Shown: in pieces, positions 1 to 12,127 of the stretch
Layout: each line of letters begins with the position of its first letter
Position numbering within the stretch: the first letter of the stretch is position 1
Assembly: GCF_025024155.1 (NCBI RefSeq)
Contig: NW_026251710.1
Location: forward strand, 975,573-1,039,572
Source: Gamsiella multidivaricata
Lineage: Eukaryota; Mortierellomycota; Mortierellomycetes; Mortierellales; Mortierellaceae
DNA: 64,000 nucleotides
Direction of reading: 5' to 3'
Translations under genes and position numbers: made by a program
The notes under the pieces: generated by a model
The model's input: the letters and a program-made list of their open reading frames with translations, nothing else
Database searches by the model: none
Told to the model about the DNA's origin: nothing

Positions 1-21
1 TACAGGAGTAAAATTTTTTAC

Positions 22-1142
22 CGTTTCCTGGCTTGAATGTTATCGCGCCGTTCTTTCCCATTGTCAATGCATTCCATTTGCAGACGGCGAAACGTAGACC
101 AAAGTTCCTCGTATTGCAGCATCTGGTGGGACTGAGCTTGCTGCACATGCTGCAATGGTGTCTGCTTATGGTGCACAAACACCTGTAGAGAGGTCGCAAA
201 GGTCAATTTCTTGTCGTTTTTGAGAATGACACGACTGTTCGACAGGTACTCTTGCACCATCTCAGCTGGATCTAGAATTAAAAGGCAGGCAGCAGCAACA
301 CAGTTAGAGTTGGAATTTGTTTACAAGAACACGCTAGAGTCTTTCGGTTGAACGCTAAACATTACCCTCTCCCTTTAACTGCTTAATGATACTGAAATTC
401 GTTACACATCCCAATGAAGGAACGTTGGCGTTGTAGTCGTTCGATGAGACCACACCCAAGACTATGAGTTGCGTCCTGTTGATTCCAAGAGTAGTCAGGA
501 CATCGGGGACGTTGTACGCAAGGATGCGTCCTCTTGATATTGGTCGCCAGATGATCGAAATGTGTTGGTAAAGGAGCATATCACTGTCTCGCGATAGGAC
601 AACGTCTCCGGGCAAACAGTCTTGCGCAATTTTGAGATCCGCCTCGGTCGGGCACACTTCTACAGACCACCCTCTCTGTTGTAAATACGCTGCAAACGCT
701 TGTCGAGCCTCGAATGTCCAATAGAACCCCTTCGCCAAGTTTTTCTTCAGGCGAAAAAACAACTGCTTCCTCACACGCAACTTCTCCTTCACCCGAACCT
801 TGAGTACGTCGATGTCGCTCTCAACCAACTTTAAAGCCTTCATACGGTTGTTTTGCCGACGCTGGTGTGTCAAATCCTTTTCCTGACAGGGAGTGCCATC
901 AAGGTACAGAGCGAGTTGGTCGGGGTCGCGAACTTCTGTATTTCTCTCTCGACGATCGAGTGGGCAGTATCCATGTCGTGGAACGAATAGGCTTGGCGGA
1001 TAGTTGAGAAGTGGGTGCCTTGTATATCCACGTGTAACTTGGAACCGTTCTGAAGATGACTGGAGAGAATGTATCGTCCGTCGAGCACCTCAGCTTCATA
1101 GCCTTTCTTATTCAGAAAAGGCCAGAGGCCCTCAATGCCCAT
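22..1142 (-). pseudogene. FEN1/XPG-like flap-nuclease gene, copy 1, frameshifted and cut by the window edge
   Basis: Reading starts at the ATG at 1142 (MGIEGLWPF...), a typical XPG N-terminus with a VDIQG acidic strand. The sequence continues as YLDGTPCQEK, the second half of the XPG-N domain. Between 925 and 932 the frame moves by one base, so N-terminus and core are in different frames; this is a one-base deletion or a sequencing error. The core holds the XPG-I signature: EAD at about 645-652 and SRDSD at about 586-600, the metal-binding acids of FEN1-family nucleases. A 94-bp intron (272-365, GTAATG...CTAG, phase 1) joins to a second exon starting DPAEMVQEY. The exon appears to end at a donor at 21-20 and to continue off the left edge. 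Known family role: structure-specific 5' nuclease. The role of this variant is unknown. It lies head-to-head with the MULE transposase gene, 204 bp between start codons. A related copy lies at 60159-62008. Confidence 0.7.
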
Positions 1143-1345
1143 GATGGAGTTTAAGAATGAAGGAGTTTGAAGAATGAAGAATGAAGAAGTTGATTGACAA
1201 GAGTGCAGCAAGAATTCATTATTTTATTTGATTTCATCGTTTCACTGTGAGAATAATTTTCCCAGTTATTATTCATGCACCGAGAAGGTGTCTTACTCTC
1301 TATAAAACACCCACCCCTATCCATCTCCCCCCTGTGTCAGCGATC
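1143..1345. promoter_or_regulatory. shared divergent promoter of the XPG-like gene and the MULE transposase
   Basis: Only 203 bp separate the two divergent start codons. A TATA-like box (tctataaaac, about 1299-1308) faces the MULE gene, about 40 bp before its ATG. No clear TATA is visible for the XPG-like gene. The arrangement suggests a common regulatory segment, possibly internal to one mobile element; that is an inference. Confidence 0.45.
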
Positions 1346-4226
1346 ATGAACTCACTCAGAATTCGGGATGTCGCTCACTTCAGCCACGACTATGATCCAT
1401 TCATCCCACCAGCTCCGTGCGCTTTCACAGAAGGAATAGATCCTCTTCCCCTGCACAAAGATTTCACTACCCCAGAAGCCTTCCGTTCATTCTGGAAAAG
1501 AGAGCGCGAAAGAAGCCATTGGATTTTCGACTCTGAGAAACACTCCCGTGTGTGGTACAACTATGAGTCACCTCTGGGCAGCCTGCCTGTTGCCACCATC
1601 AAAGTAACTGGACGTCCGCCTCAATATGACTGGTCCATCAAACATCTGTGTCGATTCTCAGGGGTCGCAAAGAAGCAATCAGAGCATGGACAACGCGATT
1701 CGGTTCGTCAAAACTGCCCTGTCTTTATCAGGATCCAGAAGTTGCGCGGCGAAGAGAGAGTGCGCATTGAATACCACTGGCTGCACTCGCATGATACGGA
1801 CCCTGTATTTCATTCGGCTTATCCTCGAGGTCGAAATGAGCAAAAGTGGATAGAATCTATGGTTAAAGACGGTAGAAACTGGAGAAGCATAAGAGAAAAG
1901 CTGACACTAGCCAGCTCTCAGATAACAACGGTAAGATGTTACCTATTGCAGTCTGTTCTGTTATCTCACTATCCTCTTCTATGGAGCTAACGCCTTTGCA
2001 TACACTAGCTGGAGGCCAACCCGGAAGACCCTCGCCCCAAGTCCCTCCTTATTAGGTACGACGATGTCCGAAGCGCTATGTACCGACACAGGACTTTGGC
2101 ATACAAGAAGAACTATGATGTTTCTTTGAGTGTGAAACTTTGGATGGACACCATTCGGAAAGAGGGTGGCAAATCGCTATTTGATGAAGATGTAGCAAAG
2201 CTCGATGGCAAGAACTACATGATAGCCTGGTCTTCTTCATTCCAAATCAAGGTTCTCTTTGCATGTGCTCTCAGTACCTTTTCTTTGTTTTTATTTTTTT
2301 TTCCTGCTAATTCAAATCGCTCCTCTGTTCCCAATGTACATGTAGATCATGCAAGACAACGCAAACATTGCTTGTGATTCGACGCACAAGGTTGTCAAGG
2401 AACTCAGGCCGTTAGAAGGATCTGTCCAATCCGGGTACTTGTTTACTCTTCTGGTGAAGGATGTTCGCTCGCTCCAAGCGATACCTATCTCGTTCATGAT
2501 CTCGAACACGGAATCACAGTACGTCAACGCGAATGGAGATGCATAAAAGACAATGTTAGGTATAAAGACTGACAGCGACTGCATAACCACAGGTATCCGA
2601 TCATCGCATGGCTCTCGTGGCTGAAGAGGGAGTGCAACCTCCGGATGGAAAGGTTCATGGTGGACTGTGCTAAGACCGAACATCAAGCAATCAGAAGCGC
2701 ATTCCCGTGCGCCTCTATTTACTTGTGCCTCTTTCATGTCGCGAAACTATGGGAGGAGAAACTTCGGACAAGCACTTCCGTAAGGATAGAAAATACTAGG
2801 GAGGGCATACAGTCATATCTCTCAAACCATTAACACGACTCTTTCTCGCGCAATTCTAGATAGCAAATGCAAAACAAATGCGTCCGCTACTGCGAAAAAT
2901 ACGCGAAGCAAAAACCGAGGCTGATCTTGAAGAGCAATGGGAGCAGTTTAAAGAGCGGTTTCAGAATGCTGATGTACTCATCAAATACATGGAGAAGCAA
3001 TGGATCAACAAGGAAAGCATGCGCCGATGGGCACCTCTCTATCGTTCAGTAAGTAATCGAGATCTCAGCTTTCTGATCGCCTTGCGCAATAGGTTTGGGT
3101 CTGGGTATGTGATTGAGTAGACAAAGACTGAGATTCTATCATTTGGCAACGGTGCTCTTAAATAGCTGTGTGTAACAAGACGAAGGAAGTGAAAAAGAGA
3201 ACTAACTTTAATAATAATTACTATACACAAATACATATACATATACACATATACTATAACTACAAATCAAAGTCATTAACATACACTATCTCATTAAATG
3301 GCCTGGTCTACGATATGTAACTGGTCTTATTCTAGTCAATTTGTTAACGTTGAAGCACTTTATTCATTTGAAATAGCACCATCAACATATTAACACAAAT
3401 AACCTTGTGGAGCGATGGCATCGAAACCTCAAGCAAAACTTTCTGGCGGGAAAGCGCAACCTGCGAGCCGACGAACTCATCTACATCCTGCTAGGTGTGG
3501 TGGAAAGCCAGTACCGCACCACATACTTCAAGATCACAAGCGGCCTTCAACCCCGTCGCCTAACATTCCACGAGGAGGCACGGCGTAAAAAGGCCATCCA
3601 AGTTGATTCGGCTCGGGCGAGAACATTGATCGACATTACTAAGTCTGTGGAAGGCTTGATCTCTGTGTTGTCGTTTCAGACCCCGCCTGAGGCGCAATAT
3701 GCTATCGATATATTGTCGGACAAATGGCTCCGCTCCTGTTCTTGCCCTGACAACGAAAAACACGGTCTACCGTGTAAGCACATGTTCTTGGTATCGAGGA
3801 TCTATCCAGGGTTCCAAGTGTGCTTTGACAACAATGCAACTGAGCTTAACGGGACAGTCAATTGACGAGAATGAGGAAACCGTCCTGGAAGAGGATTATG
3901 GCCCTCCGTTAGAGGAGTTTCTCTCTCCGAATCTACTTCAACAACTACAAGCAGCACGAGAGGAGGAGGAGCAGCGACTCCAAGCCGTGCGACAACAGGA
4001 GATGCAGGAAAAAAGAAGACGGCAGGAGGAGGAAAGGGCTCAAGTGATGTGGGAGTGTGAGGAGACAATTCGCCAGGCTTGGATGGAGCTTGGTCGAGTG
4101 GTTCACAATGGCAAGACCAGGAAGTGCACGGAGACTTACTTTGTTTCTGCGGCGGCACTCCTTCAGAAAGCAGTACGCGAGATAAAAGGAATAGATGAAG
4201 TTAATGCTGGTTCTCGCTGCCAGTAA
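1346..4226 (+). CDS. MULE (Mutator-like) transposase with SWIM zinc finger, multi-exon
   Basis: Proposed exons are 1346-1930, 2009-2251, 2346-2518, 2593-2779, 2860-3048, 3377-3817 and 3858-4226, giving about 728 residues; phases agree at every junction. The start follows a TATA box by about 40 bp. The MULE DDE core is recognisable: a first Asp in CDSTHKV (about 2373), a second in MVDCAKTEHQAI with a following FHV (about 2660-2740), and a Glu in INTNNLVERWHRNLK (about 3400). A C-terminal SWIM finger follows (SCSCP...GLPCKHMF, about 3730-3790), then a coiled, Glu/Arg-rich tail. Such enzymes cut and move Mutator DNA transposons. Oddities: intron 5 is 328 bp and AT-rich with an (ATACAC)n stretch, and the last intron would be only 40 bp, so a frameshift at 3818-3857 is the alternative. 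I found no clear terminal inverted repeats, so element ends are undefined. Confidence 0.8.
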
Positions 4227-4820
4227 ATTCTCTTAGTGCACATTCATTATTTCCGCACGCGAGAAAACAATAAAACCCAACGCTATTTCGAGCCAATCAG
4301 CGAGGCCAGACTACTACAAGCGCTCAATGACGTCGCTCCAGCCGCGTCTTGAATAGGGCTTCTGCACGCGTTCCTATCGCGTCTTCAAACGCGTTTAGTC
4401 TGAACGCGTCCTGTGTACCACGCTGTGATACTGAGGGCCAATCGGCCGATGTCGAGCTGAGGACGTTGGGCCATCCCTTGACCCCACTTAGAGCTGCGGA
4501 AATCTAGGGCAGACAGTCAAATCGCGTATAAACGCCTTATATAAGTCTACGCAGTCCTACGTCCGAAGGCACTGCAAAATGCTGTCCAGTCGGATAAATG
4601 GTTCTCTGCTCAGAGGCTCAGTCGTCTTCAAGTTGAACGTTGATTGACGAACGAGGGGTTCAAATCACGCAAGAAAAAGGTCGTCCGTACTTTCATTTTA
4701 TCCGTTCATGCCACAGGCATATTTTTTTTCGTGAGTATATAACCAACGATACTCGTCCAATCTTCTGTCCATTCTTCAAACAAAAACACCTCCCGAACCT
4801 TCTCAAGGACTATTCACGCC
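4227..4820. other. intergenic region with promoter of the epimerase gene
   Basis: No coding sequence seen. Several CGCG-containing words cluster at 4315-4410 (cgcgttcc, cgcgtcttc, cgcgttta, cgcgtcc). They may be a decayed repeat or the edge of the MULE element. TATA-like boxes occur at about 4540 (ttatataag) and about 4735 (gtatataacc); the second lies 86 bp before the next ATG and is the better promoter candidate. Confidence 0.4.
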
Positions 4821-5813
4821 ATGGTCAAAGTTCTCGTCATCGGCGCCTCTGGCTACATCGGCTTTCGCCTCTCGCAGCAGCTGCGCCGCAACAATCACAT
4901 CGTCTATGGCACTGCTCGTAGTGCCGCCAAGGAAAACCTTCTTCAAATCAACGAGATCATCCCCATCGTCGGAAGCATTGAGGCCGAGCTCCATCAGGCC
5001 GTGCCCTGGCTCGAAGCCGTCAGGACCGAGAATATCGAAGTCGTTATCGACCTTTCCGGCATCCAAACCTCTGTCAAGACCGTTCTCGAACCTCTCATTC
5101 GTCTTTCCAAGGAGCGTCAGTCTAGACACCTGCCCAAGATTGGCTTCATTTACTGCTCGGGTGTATGGGTCCATGGTTCCAGCACCAGCCCGACCAGCGA
5201 TCTCGCACCTGCAGGTCTCAAGGCCTCAGCGCACCAGCCCCCACAGTTGGTTGTATGGCGACCAGAAGTCGAGCACCAGGTTCTGGCTTCATATAATCAC
5301 CTCAACGCTGCTGTGATCCGTCCTGCTATGGTCTATGGAGGCACTAGCGATATATGGGGCCTTTATTTCGCGCAGATCTATCAAAGTATTCAGAACAACA
5401 CTCCCATTTCGCTTCAAGCAGACCCCACCGCCGCATTGTCGCTAATTCATGTGGACGATACCGCTTCCGCATTCGTGGCTGCCGTCGAGAAACTGGAGCT
5501 GATCGCCGGACGCAAGGACCAATACCCAGTGTTTGATTTGGCGACTTCACATGAGAGCCTGGCCTTTATCTTGACGAGGTTTGCACAGGAGCTGGGCTAC
5601 AAGGGCAAGGTAGAATTGACAGGTGTGCCTGAGGGAGATTCAATGCCGCAGTTGTTCATCCAGGCCTTCAATACAAGCATCAACGAGAGCAGCACAAGGG
5701 CACGGTCGCTTCTCGCATGGACTCCCACAAAGACAGGGATGGCCGCGGGGATGCACATCTACGCCAAGTCGTGGCTCGGAGGTTATCTTGAGAAGCAGAA
5801 GGCATCCAAGTGA
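4821..5813 (+). CDS. NAD(P)-dependent epimerase/dehydratase (extended/atypical SDR family)
   Basis: An intronless 330-residue protein. The N-terminal Rossmann motif is GASGYIG at residues 8-14, the form G-x-x-G-x-x-G of extended and atypical SDR proteins that bind NAD(P). A YCSGVWVHG segment (about residues 113-121) sits where the family has its active-site Tyr region. RPAMVYG (about 167-173) and SLIHVDDTASAF (about 210) are the usual substrate-lobe landmarks. Length fits the family. The substrate cannot be told from sequence; sugar-nucleotide epimerases, flavonol-reductase-like and NmrA-like proteins all share this layout. Likely cytosolic, as no signal peptide or membrane segment is seen. 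The start is the first ATG after a TATA box and a short leader. Confidence 0.85.
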   Translation: MVKVLVIGASGYIGFRLSQQLRRNNHIVYGTARSAAKENLLQINEIIPIVGSIEAELHQAVPWLEAVRTENIEVVIDLSGIQTSVKTVLEPLIRLSKERQSRHLPKIGFIYCSGVWVHGSSTSPTSDLAPAGLKASAHQPPQLVVWRPEVEHQVLASYNHLNAAVIRPAMVYGGTSDIWGLYFAQIYQSIQNNTPISLQADPTAALSLIHVDDTASAFVAAVEKLELIAGRKDQYPVFDLATSHESLAFILTRFAQELGYKGKVELTGVPEGDSMPQLFIQAFNTSINESSTRARSLLAWTPTKTGMAAGMHIYAKSWLGGYLEKQKASK

Positions 5814-6120
5814 GAGTGACCTCGCACCTCAGTAGGACAAGTCCTTTATGGCAGCTTCAGATATGAAAGACAATGATTTGCGGATTAAAAAGCTGTCTTG
5901 ACGAGCAGCTTCATGCATCTGGTTTATGAGCAGTATTCCATAGACATATTGTTCTACACAGCTTTGGTCAATCGATCTGACAGACTTTCTTAATCACCAG
6001 AGATGTATGTGTAAAGGGCGCTCTATCAGGTTAGTGAAATCTTGTCTGCCACGCGAGATGGACCCTAACCTTGATCGGCACTTTGTGGGGTCAACCCACG
6101 GCTCACAGCTTCTGTTTCCA

Positions 6121-6172
6121 CGGCTCACCCTGACCTGACCCTGACCCTGACCATGACCATAGACCATGACCA
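6121..6172. repeat. short CTGACC/CCATGA tandem array before the F-box gene
   Basis: Imperfect repeats of ctgacc and ccatga (ctgacctgaccctgaccc..., then ccatgaccatagaccatgac) run into the start codon region at 6166. They create several in-frame or near-frame ATGs, so the exact start of the next gene is uncertain by a few codons. Confidence 0.6.
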
Positions 6173-7929
6173 TGAAATCCCCCGCGACAATTGCATCAAA
6201 CCCATTGGACCTGCCAGAAATCCGCCTGCTAATCAGTCGATTCCTGACTGACAACACGCAAAGTCTTTACGCATGCACCCTGGTCTCCCGCGCATGGTAT
6301 GCCGATTTCATTCCTCAGCTCTGGCGCACTCTTCGATTCGATCGACATCTTTCCCACCATATAACGCCAGAGATCTTTCAGAGGCACGAGCATCTGATTC
6401 AGGAACTTGTCGTTAATGACCCCGACTTTTTCCTTGAGAATTACAACGGCGTCGGTTGTCGGAACATATCGCGTCTCATATACAAACCCCACGTCGCTGG
6501 ACATCGGTGGACCGTATCAACCTATATCACAGAAGCCGAGGCCACCCAGGAGCTCTCGGATGATCAAGTCACTGTTAGCGAAGATGAGGACAGTCAGTTA
6601 AACGTCGTGTTAGACATGGAACGGGATAGGAACAAGTTTCTTGATCTGATTGACCAACAGATCTCGCTTCGATATATCCATGACAGCTCTGGTCAAAGCA
6701 TGACGCCGCCCTCACTCGAGTTCACATCACGATATATCATGCAACATCGACCATTCCTTGCTTCTCTGTGCATCAGCAATTGGTCAGCCTCCACCCAGAT
6801 GATGAACATGATGATTAGGAACGCTCCTAACCTCGAACTACTCTCGCTGAAGAATGTCAAGATTTTCAAGCAGTCGAGGGTCAGGAACAGGTCTTTCGAG
6901 ATCCCAGACATGAACGACGAGAATGCCCTACGCTTACAACCGGAACATGTGCTGGATCTGCGACAGATCAAGATATTGGAGCTCGACTATCTTTTTCTGC
7001 AAATGGATCATGCTGAGATTCGTGGCGATAACGTTCAATCGATTGAGCTCATTGCCCGCAACTACTTTCTGCCGCGTAGCGCCTCTATCATAGGAGCCTT
7101 TAATTCAAGGAACTTCATTTGGACATTCCCCCAGACGAGCAGTTTGACATACACAGGCAGTAACGCTCTCTTGACGGACACTGAAATCGACAGGGCTATC
7201 TGCGGCATCTTTGCAGGTTCAGCCGCACGCAGCGTTGCTCATACTTCTCAGTCTCGCCATATCAAGGAGGTCGCACTCATGCATTGCGTACTTCCACGCT
7301 CGATCTATTCTGAAATCGTGACTCACCTGAGCGATGGGATTGAGGCTCTGGACCTTTTATTCTGCAATGGATTATCGAGTGCGAACTTACAGCAAATCAT
7401 GACCACTTGCGGTAATCTGCGAGTCTTTCAAGGGCCGGAGGAGACGATTTTCTGGACGAAGGACATGCTGAACTCAGGACGACCTTGGGCTTCATGCAGA
7501 TTGGAAACCCTTGTCGTCTTGGTTGGCACAGAAGTACGCGAAACGGGAGCCAGCAAATACTCTGGTGGCGATATCCATGAGGTGGACTGGATCTTCCAGC
7601 AGGACTACACGAGGCGGTGTATCGACTATATGTTTGAACAACTGTCCCGGCAAGAGTCGCTCGAAATCTTGGATCTCCGTAGCACTGGCGAGATTGGTTT
7701 CCATCGTGGTCTTGTGGGGATCCCGTTGACGCTGAAAGCCGGACTCGACAGGCTGAAGGGGTTAAAGAATCTGAAGAACGTGCTCGTGACAGGGTGGGAG
7801 AGCGAGATGGGTGCTGCAGAGGCGGAGTGGATGCTTACGCATTGGCCCCGGATCAAGAACGTCAGCAGGCATGGAGATGTAGACAGCACCGGTTGGCAGG
7901 AATTCATGCAGAATCTGACATTGATATAG
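6166..7929 (+). CDS. F-box protein with degenerate leucine-rich repeats
   Basis: An intronless 587-residue protein. Residues about 8-55 form an F-box (LDLPEIRLLISRFL, then YACTLVSRAWYADFIPQLWR), the motif that binds Skp1 in SCF ubiquitin ligases. The rest is rich in spaced Leu (NLELLSLKNVKIF, IKILELDYLFL, LEILDLRSTGEI), typical of the divergent LRR tail of fungal F-box proteins that recruits substrates. No close named homologue is recognisable. Large families of such proteins are common in Mortierella-type genomes (general knowledge). The start is set at the first ATG of the ATG-rich repeat; the second at 6172 is equally possible. Confidence 0.8.
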   Translation: MTMKSPATIASNPLDLPEIRLLISRFLTDNTQSLYACTLVSRAWYADFIPQLWRTLRFDRHLSHHITPEIFQRHEHLIQELVVNDPDFFLENYNGVGCRNISRLIYKPHVAGHRWTVSTYITEAEATQELSDDQVTVSEDEDSQLNVVLDMERDRNKFLDLIDQQISLRYIHDSSGQSMTPPSLEFTSRYIMQHRPFLASLCISNWSASTQMMNMMIRNAPNLELLSLKNVKIFKQSRVRNRSFEIPDMNDENALRLQPEHVLDLRQIKILELDYLFLQMDHAEIRGDNVQSIELIARNYFLPRSASIIGAFNSRNFIWTFPQTSSLTYTGSNALLTDTEIDRAICGIFAGSAARSVAHTSQSRHIKEVALMHCVLPRSIYSEIVTHLSDGIEALDLLFCNGLSSANLQQIMTTCGNLRVFQGPEETIFWTKDMLNSGRPWASCRLETLVVLVGTEVRETGASKYSGGDIHEVDWIFQQDYTRRCIDYMFEQLSRQESLEILDLRSTGEIGFHRGLVGIPLTLKAGLDRLKGLKNLKNVLVTGWESEMGAAEAEWMLTHWPRIKNVSRHGDVDSTGWQEFMQNLTLI

Positions 7930-8030
7930 AAAACATCGCCTCTCGGGCCACGCACAAATTTTAAATACTATATGGTCGATCTTTTCTTTATACTCTCCCT
8001 TCTCTTCGCGCCACCGATTCATTTATCTGG

Positions 8031-10363
8031 ATGTCACCCTTGCCCAATTCCCCCTTAAAGCGGCCCTACCCTTCAGCTACTGTCTTTGAGGGTACAGAGA
8101 TCGGTCATGAGCTGGACTACATACCATATGCAAAGTAAGCGCTCATTCCGGCCCTTGTGTCCAGTACTTGAACCAGAAAGGTTTATCTCACGACCAACTT
8201 TATCTTATAGGGCCTCGAAGACCTTCGTGAAACAAACAGGATACAGTACTAATACTTCGCCAGAGTATCAGGATCAATGGCTTTCCACTCATCCCGATGG
8301 TAATCATAAGTGATTCTGCCCAGTGCGTTCGCAAAAATCATCAATGAATTGCTTGAGAACTTGCGAATTTACTGGATTTCATAAATTGATTCTATAGACG
8401 CAAAAGTGCCGAGAATGGGCGAAGCAGAGAACGAAGATCACTCTTCACTCAGCACCAATCGAAGGTTCAGTGGCGTGGGTACTGCTTCAGAGAACACAGG
8501 AGGTAGCATCCATCCCTCGATGTCTCAGTCGCCCGTATCAGCAGTACCGAGCCATCAGGAGTTTGGGAATCCGTCGGAATTGAACTCCCTGTATCCCATC
8601 AACATGGGTGCGGGTTCGCATCAGACGCTACGGCAAAGGCAACTTCAGTATCAACAGCAACTGCAACAATTGCAGCAACAATACCAAAAGCAACAATGCC
8701 GATATCAGCATGACCAACAGGAGCAACAAGCCAGCGAGACAGAGGTCGTCCTTGAAATGCCTCCGCCTGCTCTGGGAAACAGGAAACCTCGAAATATGCG
8801 TAGATCTTCCAATCTGAATAACAAATACGCCCGGATGAAGGTATCGTATGCTATATTGAAGTAGAATGATAATGGATCAATGATACTATATAACTTTAGA
8901 TGCTAATATCTGTTCGTGTTGGGCGACAATAGCGCGATATGGAGCTGATGGTGCATGGAAGAACACCGAAACTAAGAGCTCAATATGGTCGATCATTCGT
9001 TGAATACGTTCCTGTTCTTTATTATGAACCGACAACTTGTAGCCAAGACCCTGGAGCACCTTTTGCTGACGCTTATGGCTCGGGAGCCCTCCCAACCTCG
9101 AGTCCGACTGCTCGCACTACTTTGCCACCATCGTCATACCATGTGACGCAGTCTGTTACACAGCCTTCAACCACGAAGCCCATTCAAAGAAGCCCGTCTC
9201 TCTCGTCTGGCAAGAGAGTCCGATTTGATGAAGTTGTTCCTCAAGTTACACCAGGATCTGTTTCCAATGCAAATTTAAGTGGAGGTGGTGGCGCCTATTC
9301 CACGCCTCACTTTCGTTTGTCCTCTGGATCAAGTCTGAGCAGTTCAGGACGAGCAGTTGGGAATAACTACGTACCTTACAGTGAACCAGGACGACAATTC
9401 CACGATGACGGATTCGGAGACGACTCAGAGTTCGAGAACCTGCTCCTTGATCAGGATCCATTTCTTGACGGTATTTCCCCTGTCGAACCTTTTCGGGAAG
9501 CTGTTATGACAACAGATTACATGCCGCCAGTGTTGCCACGACCACAGCCGCTCTCCAAGGCAACCTTCGATACAGCGTACCAACAGATGAATCGCGCTAC
9601 CGATTTGAGCGTTGGACAGCCCTATCATCATGCCCCGAGACCAGAAAGCATTCTGGACGACCGATCCTTGGCCATTACCGAACGCATCCATAAGATTGGG
9701 TCCGCGATTCGAGCCTCTGCAGCGGTAAACATTTCGCGATTTGGCGAAAAATTACCTCCTTCGATGGACATCCGACGAGGACGAGACCCAGAACAGGAAC
9801 GGGAACAACAGCGAATTCGACAACAATCGCGCTTCGCCCACCCTAGACCGTCCTCACCTAGTCAACCCAAATCGGTGTTTGCCAACTCTGTTGTGGTCCC
9901 CCATTCGGATATCGCAATCACATCTATGGACCATACCGCATCAACCGGGACAGAGGAGCCGGTTCGTGAGGATAAAAAACATGCAGCTTCAACAACCAAT
10001 CCTGCTTCTCACGGTGTGCACGATATCTGGGCCAACGATGCAAAAGTGGCTAATACTATTATTGCACAGTCGGATACTGCACTGACCACACCGACCACAC
10101 CTACCACATTGACGGACGGCATAGCAAAAAAATCGTCCAATGGTAATGCGGTACAGAACAACTCCAAGATAACAGTATCGCTATTGCATCAGCTCCCCGC
10201 CGTCGGCGAGAATGTCCCGCTTTCGACGTCCGTGGTTCCTTCTAGAGACCGTATCCGCTCTTCAAATGATGCGATAACCACATTTGTGACCACAGAGAGA
10301 GACTTCGACGAGAACTACATCACAGTTCTTGAGAAGGAGATTGAGGACTTGGCCGACCTTTAA
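8031..10363 (+). CDS. uncharacterised Q/S-rich protein, four exons, 688 residues
   Basis: Exons 8031-8134, 8211-8299, 8398-8840 and 8933-10363 join in phase (phases 2, 1, 0). The protein begins MSPLPNSPLKRPYPSATVF. It has a glutamine-rich coiled stretch in exon 3 (QQLQQLQQQYQKQQ region, about 8650-8730) and a Ser/Pro/Thr-rich, largely disordered remainder. An NMRRSSNLNNKYARMK basic patch precedes exon 4. KRVRFDE in exon 4 (about 9210-9230) matches the RVxF docking motif of protein phosphatase 1; that is a motif match, not proof. The C-terminus (ERDFDENYITVLEKEIEDLADL) could form a short amphipathic helix. I do not recognise the family. Spindle, polarity or transcription scaffolds would all fit this composition. 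Confidence 0.7.
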
Positions 10364-12127
10364 AAGTCTTGCTTTGATTTCATTCTTACTGCCGCCGCGT
10401 TTTTGCATGTGTTTTGTCCTGCTTGCATTTAGCAATAAAGCATATATCTTTGTCTCCACGCTGTATAATGAAAAAGCCCATTTTTGTGTGCTGTGTTGCT
10501 TGGTGTATGATAACATTTATCTGTGGGTCTCTTTGGAACTCGCCTTGTTGCCTCACTGAAGGCACCTGCTGTAAAGAATCGCAATGAGCAACATAAATAC
10601 GGACGCATTATTCTTCTAAGAACTCAAAACACGCTTTGCTTAAAGTATCTCGCAAGACTGGAGAGTCTCATCACCATTAGCTACGCCTATCATTCCACGA
10701 ACGACACCATAGCAGACGTCGACAATGACTAGTAGAGCGCGACTGGCTGGATTTGTCTTCTTGGATGACAGTAGGGACCCAAGTGAGTCGGAACGCTCTG
10801 CTTGTGCGATTGAAAGGGCGTGCATTGACAGCTAGGATAGCTAAGTTTTTTAAGAAGCGTTATTATCTCCGGCATGGCGTTACGCGATCAGTATGATAGA
10901 AATCCTAGAGTTCGAGATTAGGCCAGAACGAAGTGGAATGAGCGGCATACCACTGATCAAAGCCGGAGGAGCCCCGCGGGATTATCGAAGCGGCGTGCTT
11001 TCCGACGATGAGCCGATGGGCTATATTCGATGGCTGCAAACGCGTTAGGGACCTCAAATGTTCAGTCATAAAATGACACATGTAGAGGGAACATTGTGTT
11101 ATATAATACCTATGCATGCATGCATGCACGAAACATAGAGATACACGTATTAGGACAAGCGTCGCATATTTTTCTTATTTATTCAGTGGCCCTTCATCTT
11201 CATCGTAAAATATGTTCTCTGTCTCGTTCTGTTGGCATCATCTCTATCGTCCTTGATGGCATGCAAGTTCTTCTGCTTGCACTCTACTTTTTTTCTCTTC
11301 CTCCGTTTATTTCCACTATCACTTTCAAGATGGACGCTCCCAGGCACTGACTCCTTGCTTTAAGATCGATGGGCCTCTTTTTTTTTATAATCCTAAAATG
11401 CAACAAGTAGAGAAGAGCTGGACAGATCCGAATGTCCTTCTTCACCAAAGGCGTCAGGGAAGACATGGTCCGATGACAAAAAGCCCTCAGGGGCGGTTCG
11501 CGGTAAAGATCGGATACACAAAAATACGTGAAAAGGCGTGTCTGGCTCAGCCAATGGACTGATTTTACCACAACAACAGCAACAACGAAACCGGCTATCC
11601 GATGCACTCCTCATAGTCAATGAGTCGCGGCGAAGGTTCCATAATAAAAAAAAAAAGGGAATGGTTTCCCAGAAAAAACCGTCCATTTGTGGTCTTGCAA
11701 GGAGCTCCTTCATTGCGGGTAGATGTGAATGTTGCACAGGTACTCTGGAGGCCAGGGTCTATGTGATGCCATCGAGGCTGTGCACCGTCCAGGCCAGATA
11801 TACGCGTCGATAACTATGTCCCTTCAATGCAGTGCGAGCACCAAGTGCAAACCCATTCATTATACTGCCGACAAAGGCTTTTTTTGCTATTACACATTTC
11901 ATCGTTTGGTTCAATCCTCACTCTTTATTTCATTTTCACATTGACGTTTGCTGATTCTAAGGTGACTAAGGTGTGGGGTTCGAAGCGATACATACAAAGG
12001 AAAGTGGATTGGCTTGCCATCAGTCAGTCTTACTTGGGAAAGTAAAGACTGTGCAGGGTACACCGCGGGCAGGTTGCAAGCCATGGTACCCCAGAAAAAA
12101 CCACAAGGGAAAAAAAGTTCGGCTTTT

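Noticed and set aside
1..4226. The XPG-like copy 1 as host FEN1 or Rad2
   Set aside because: The N-terminus MGIEGLWPF and overall sequence differ from host FEN1 (MGIxGLxxL followed by a conserved core), a related copy exists near the Fanzor gene, and both are damaged.
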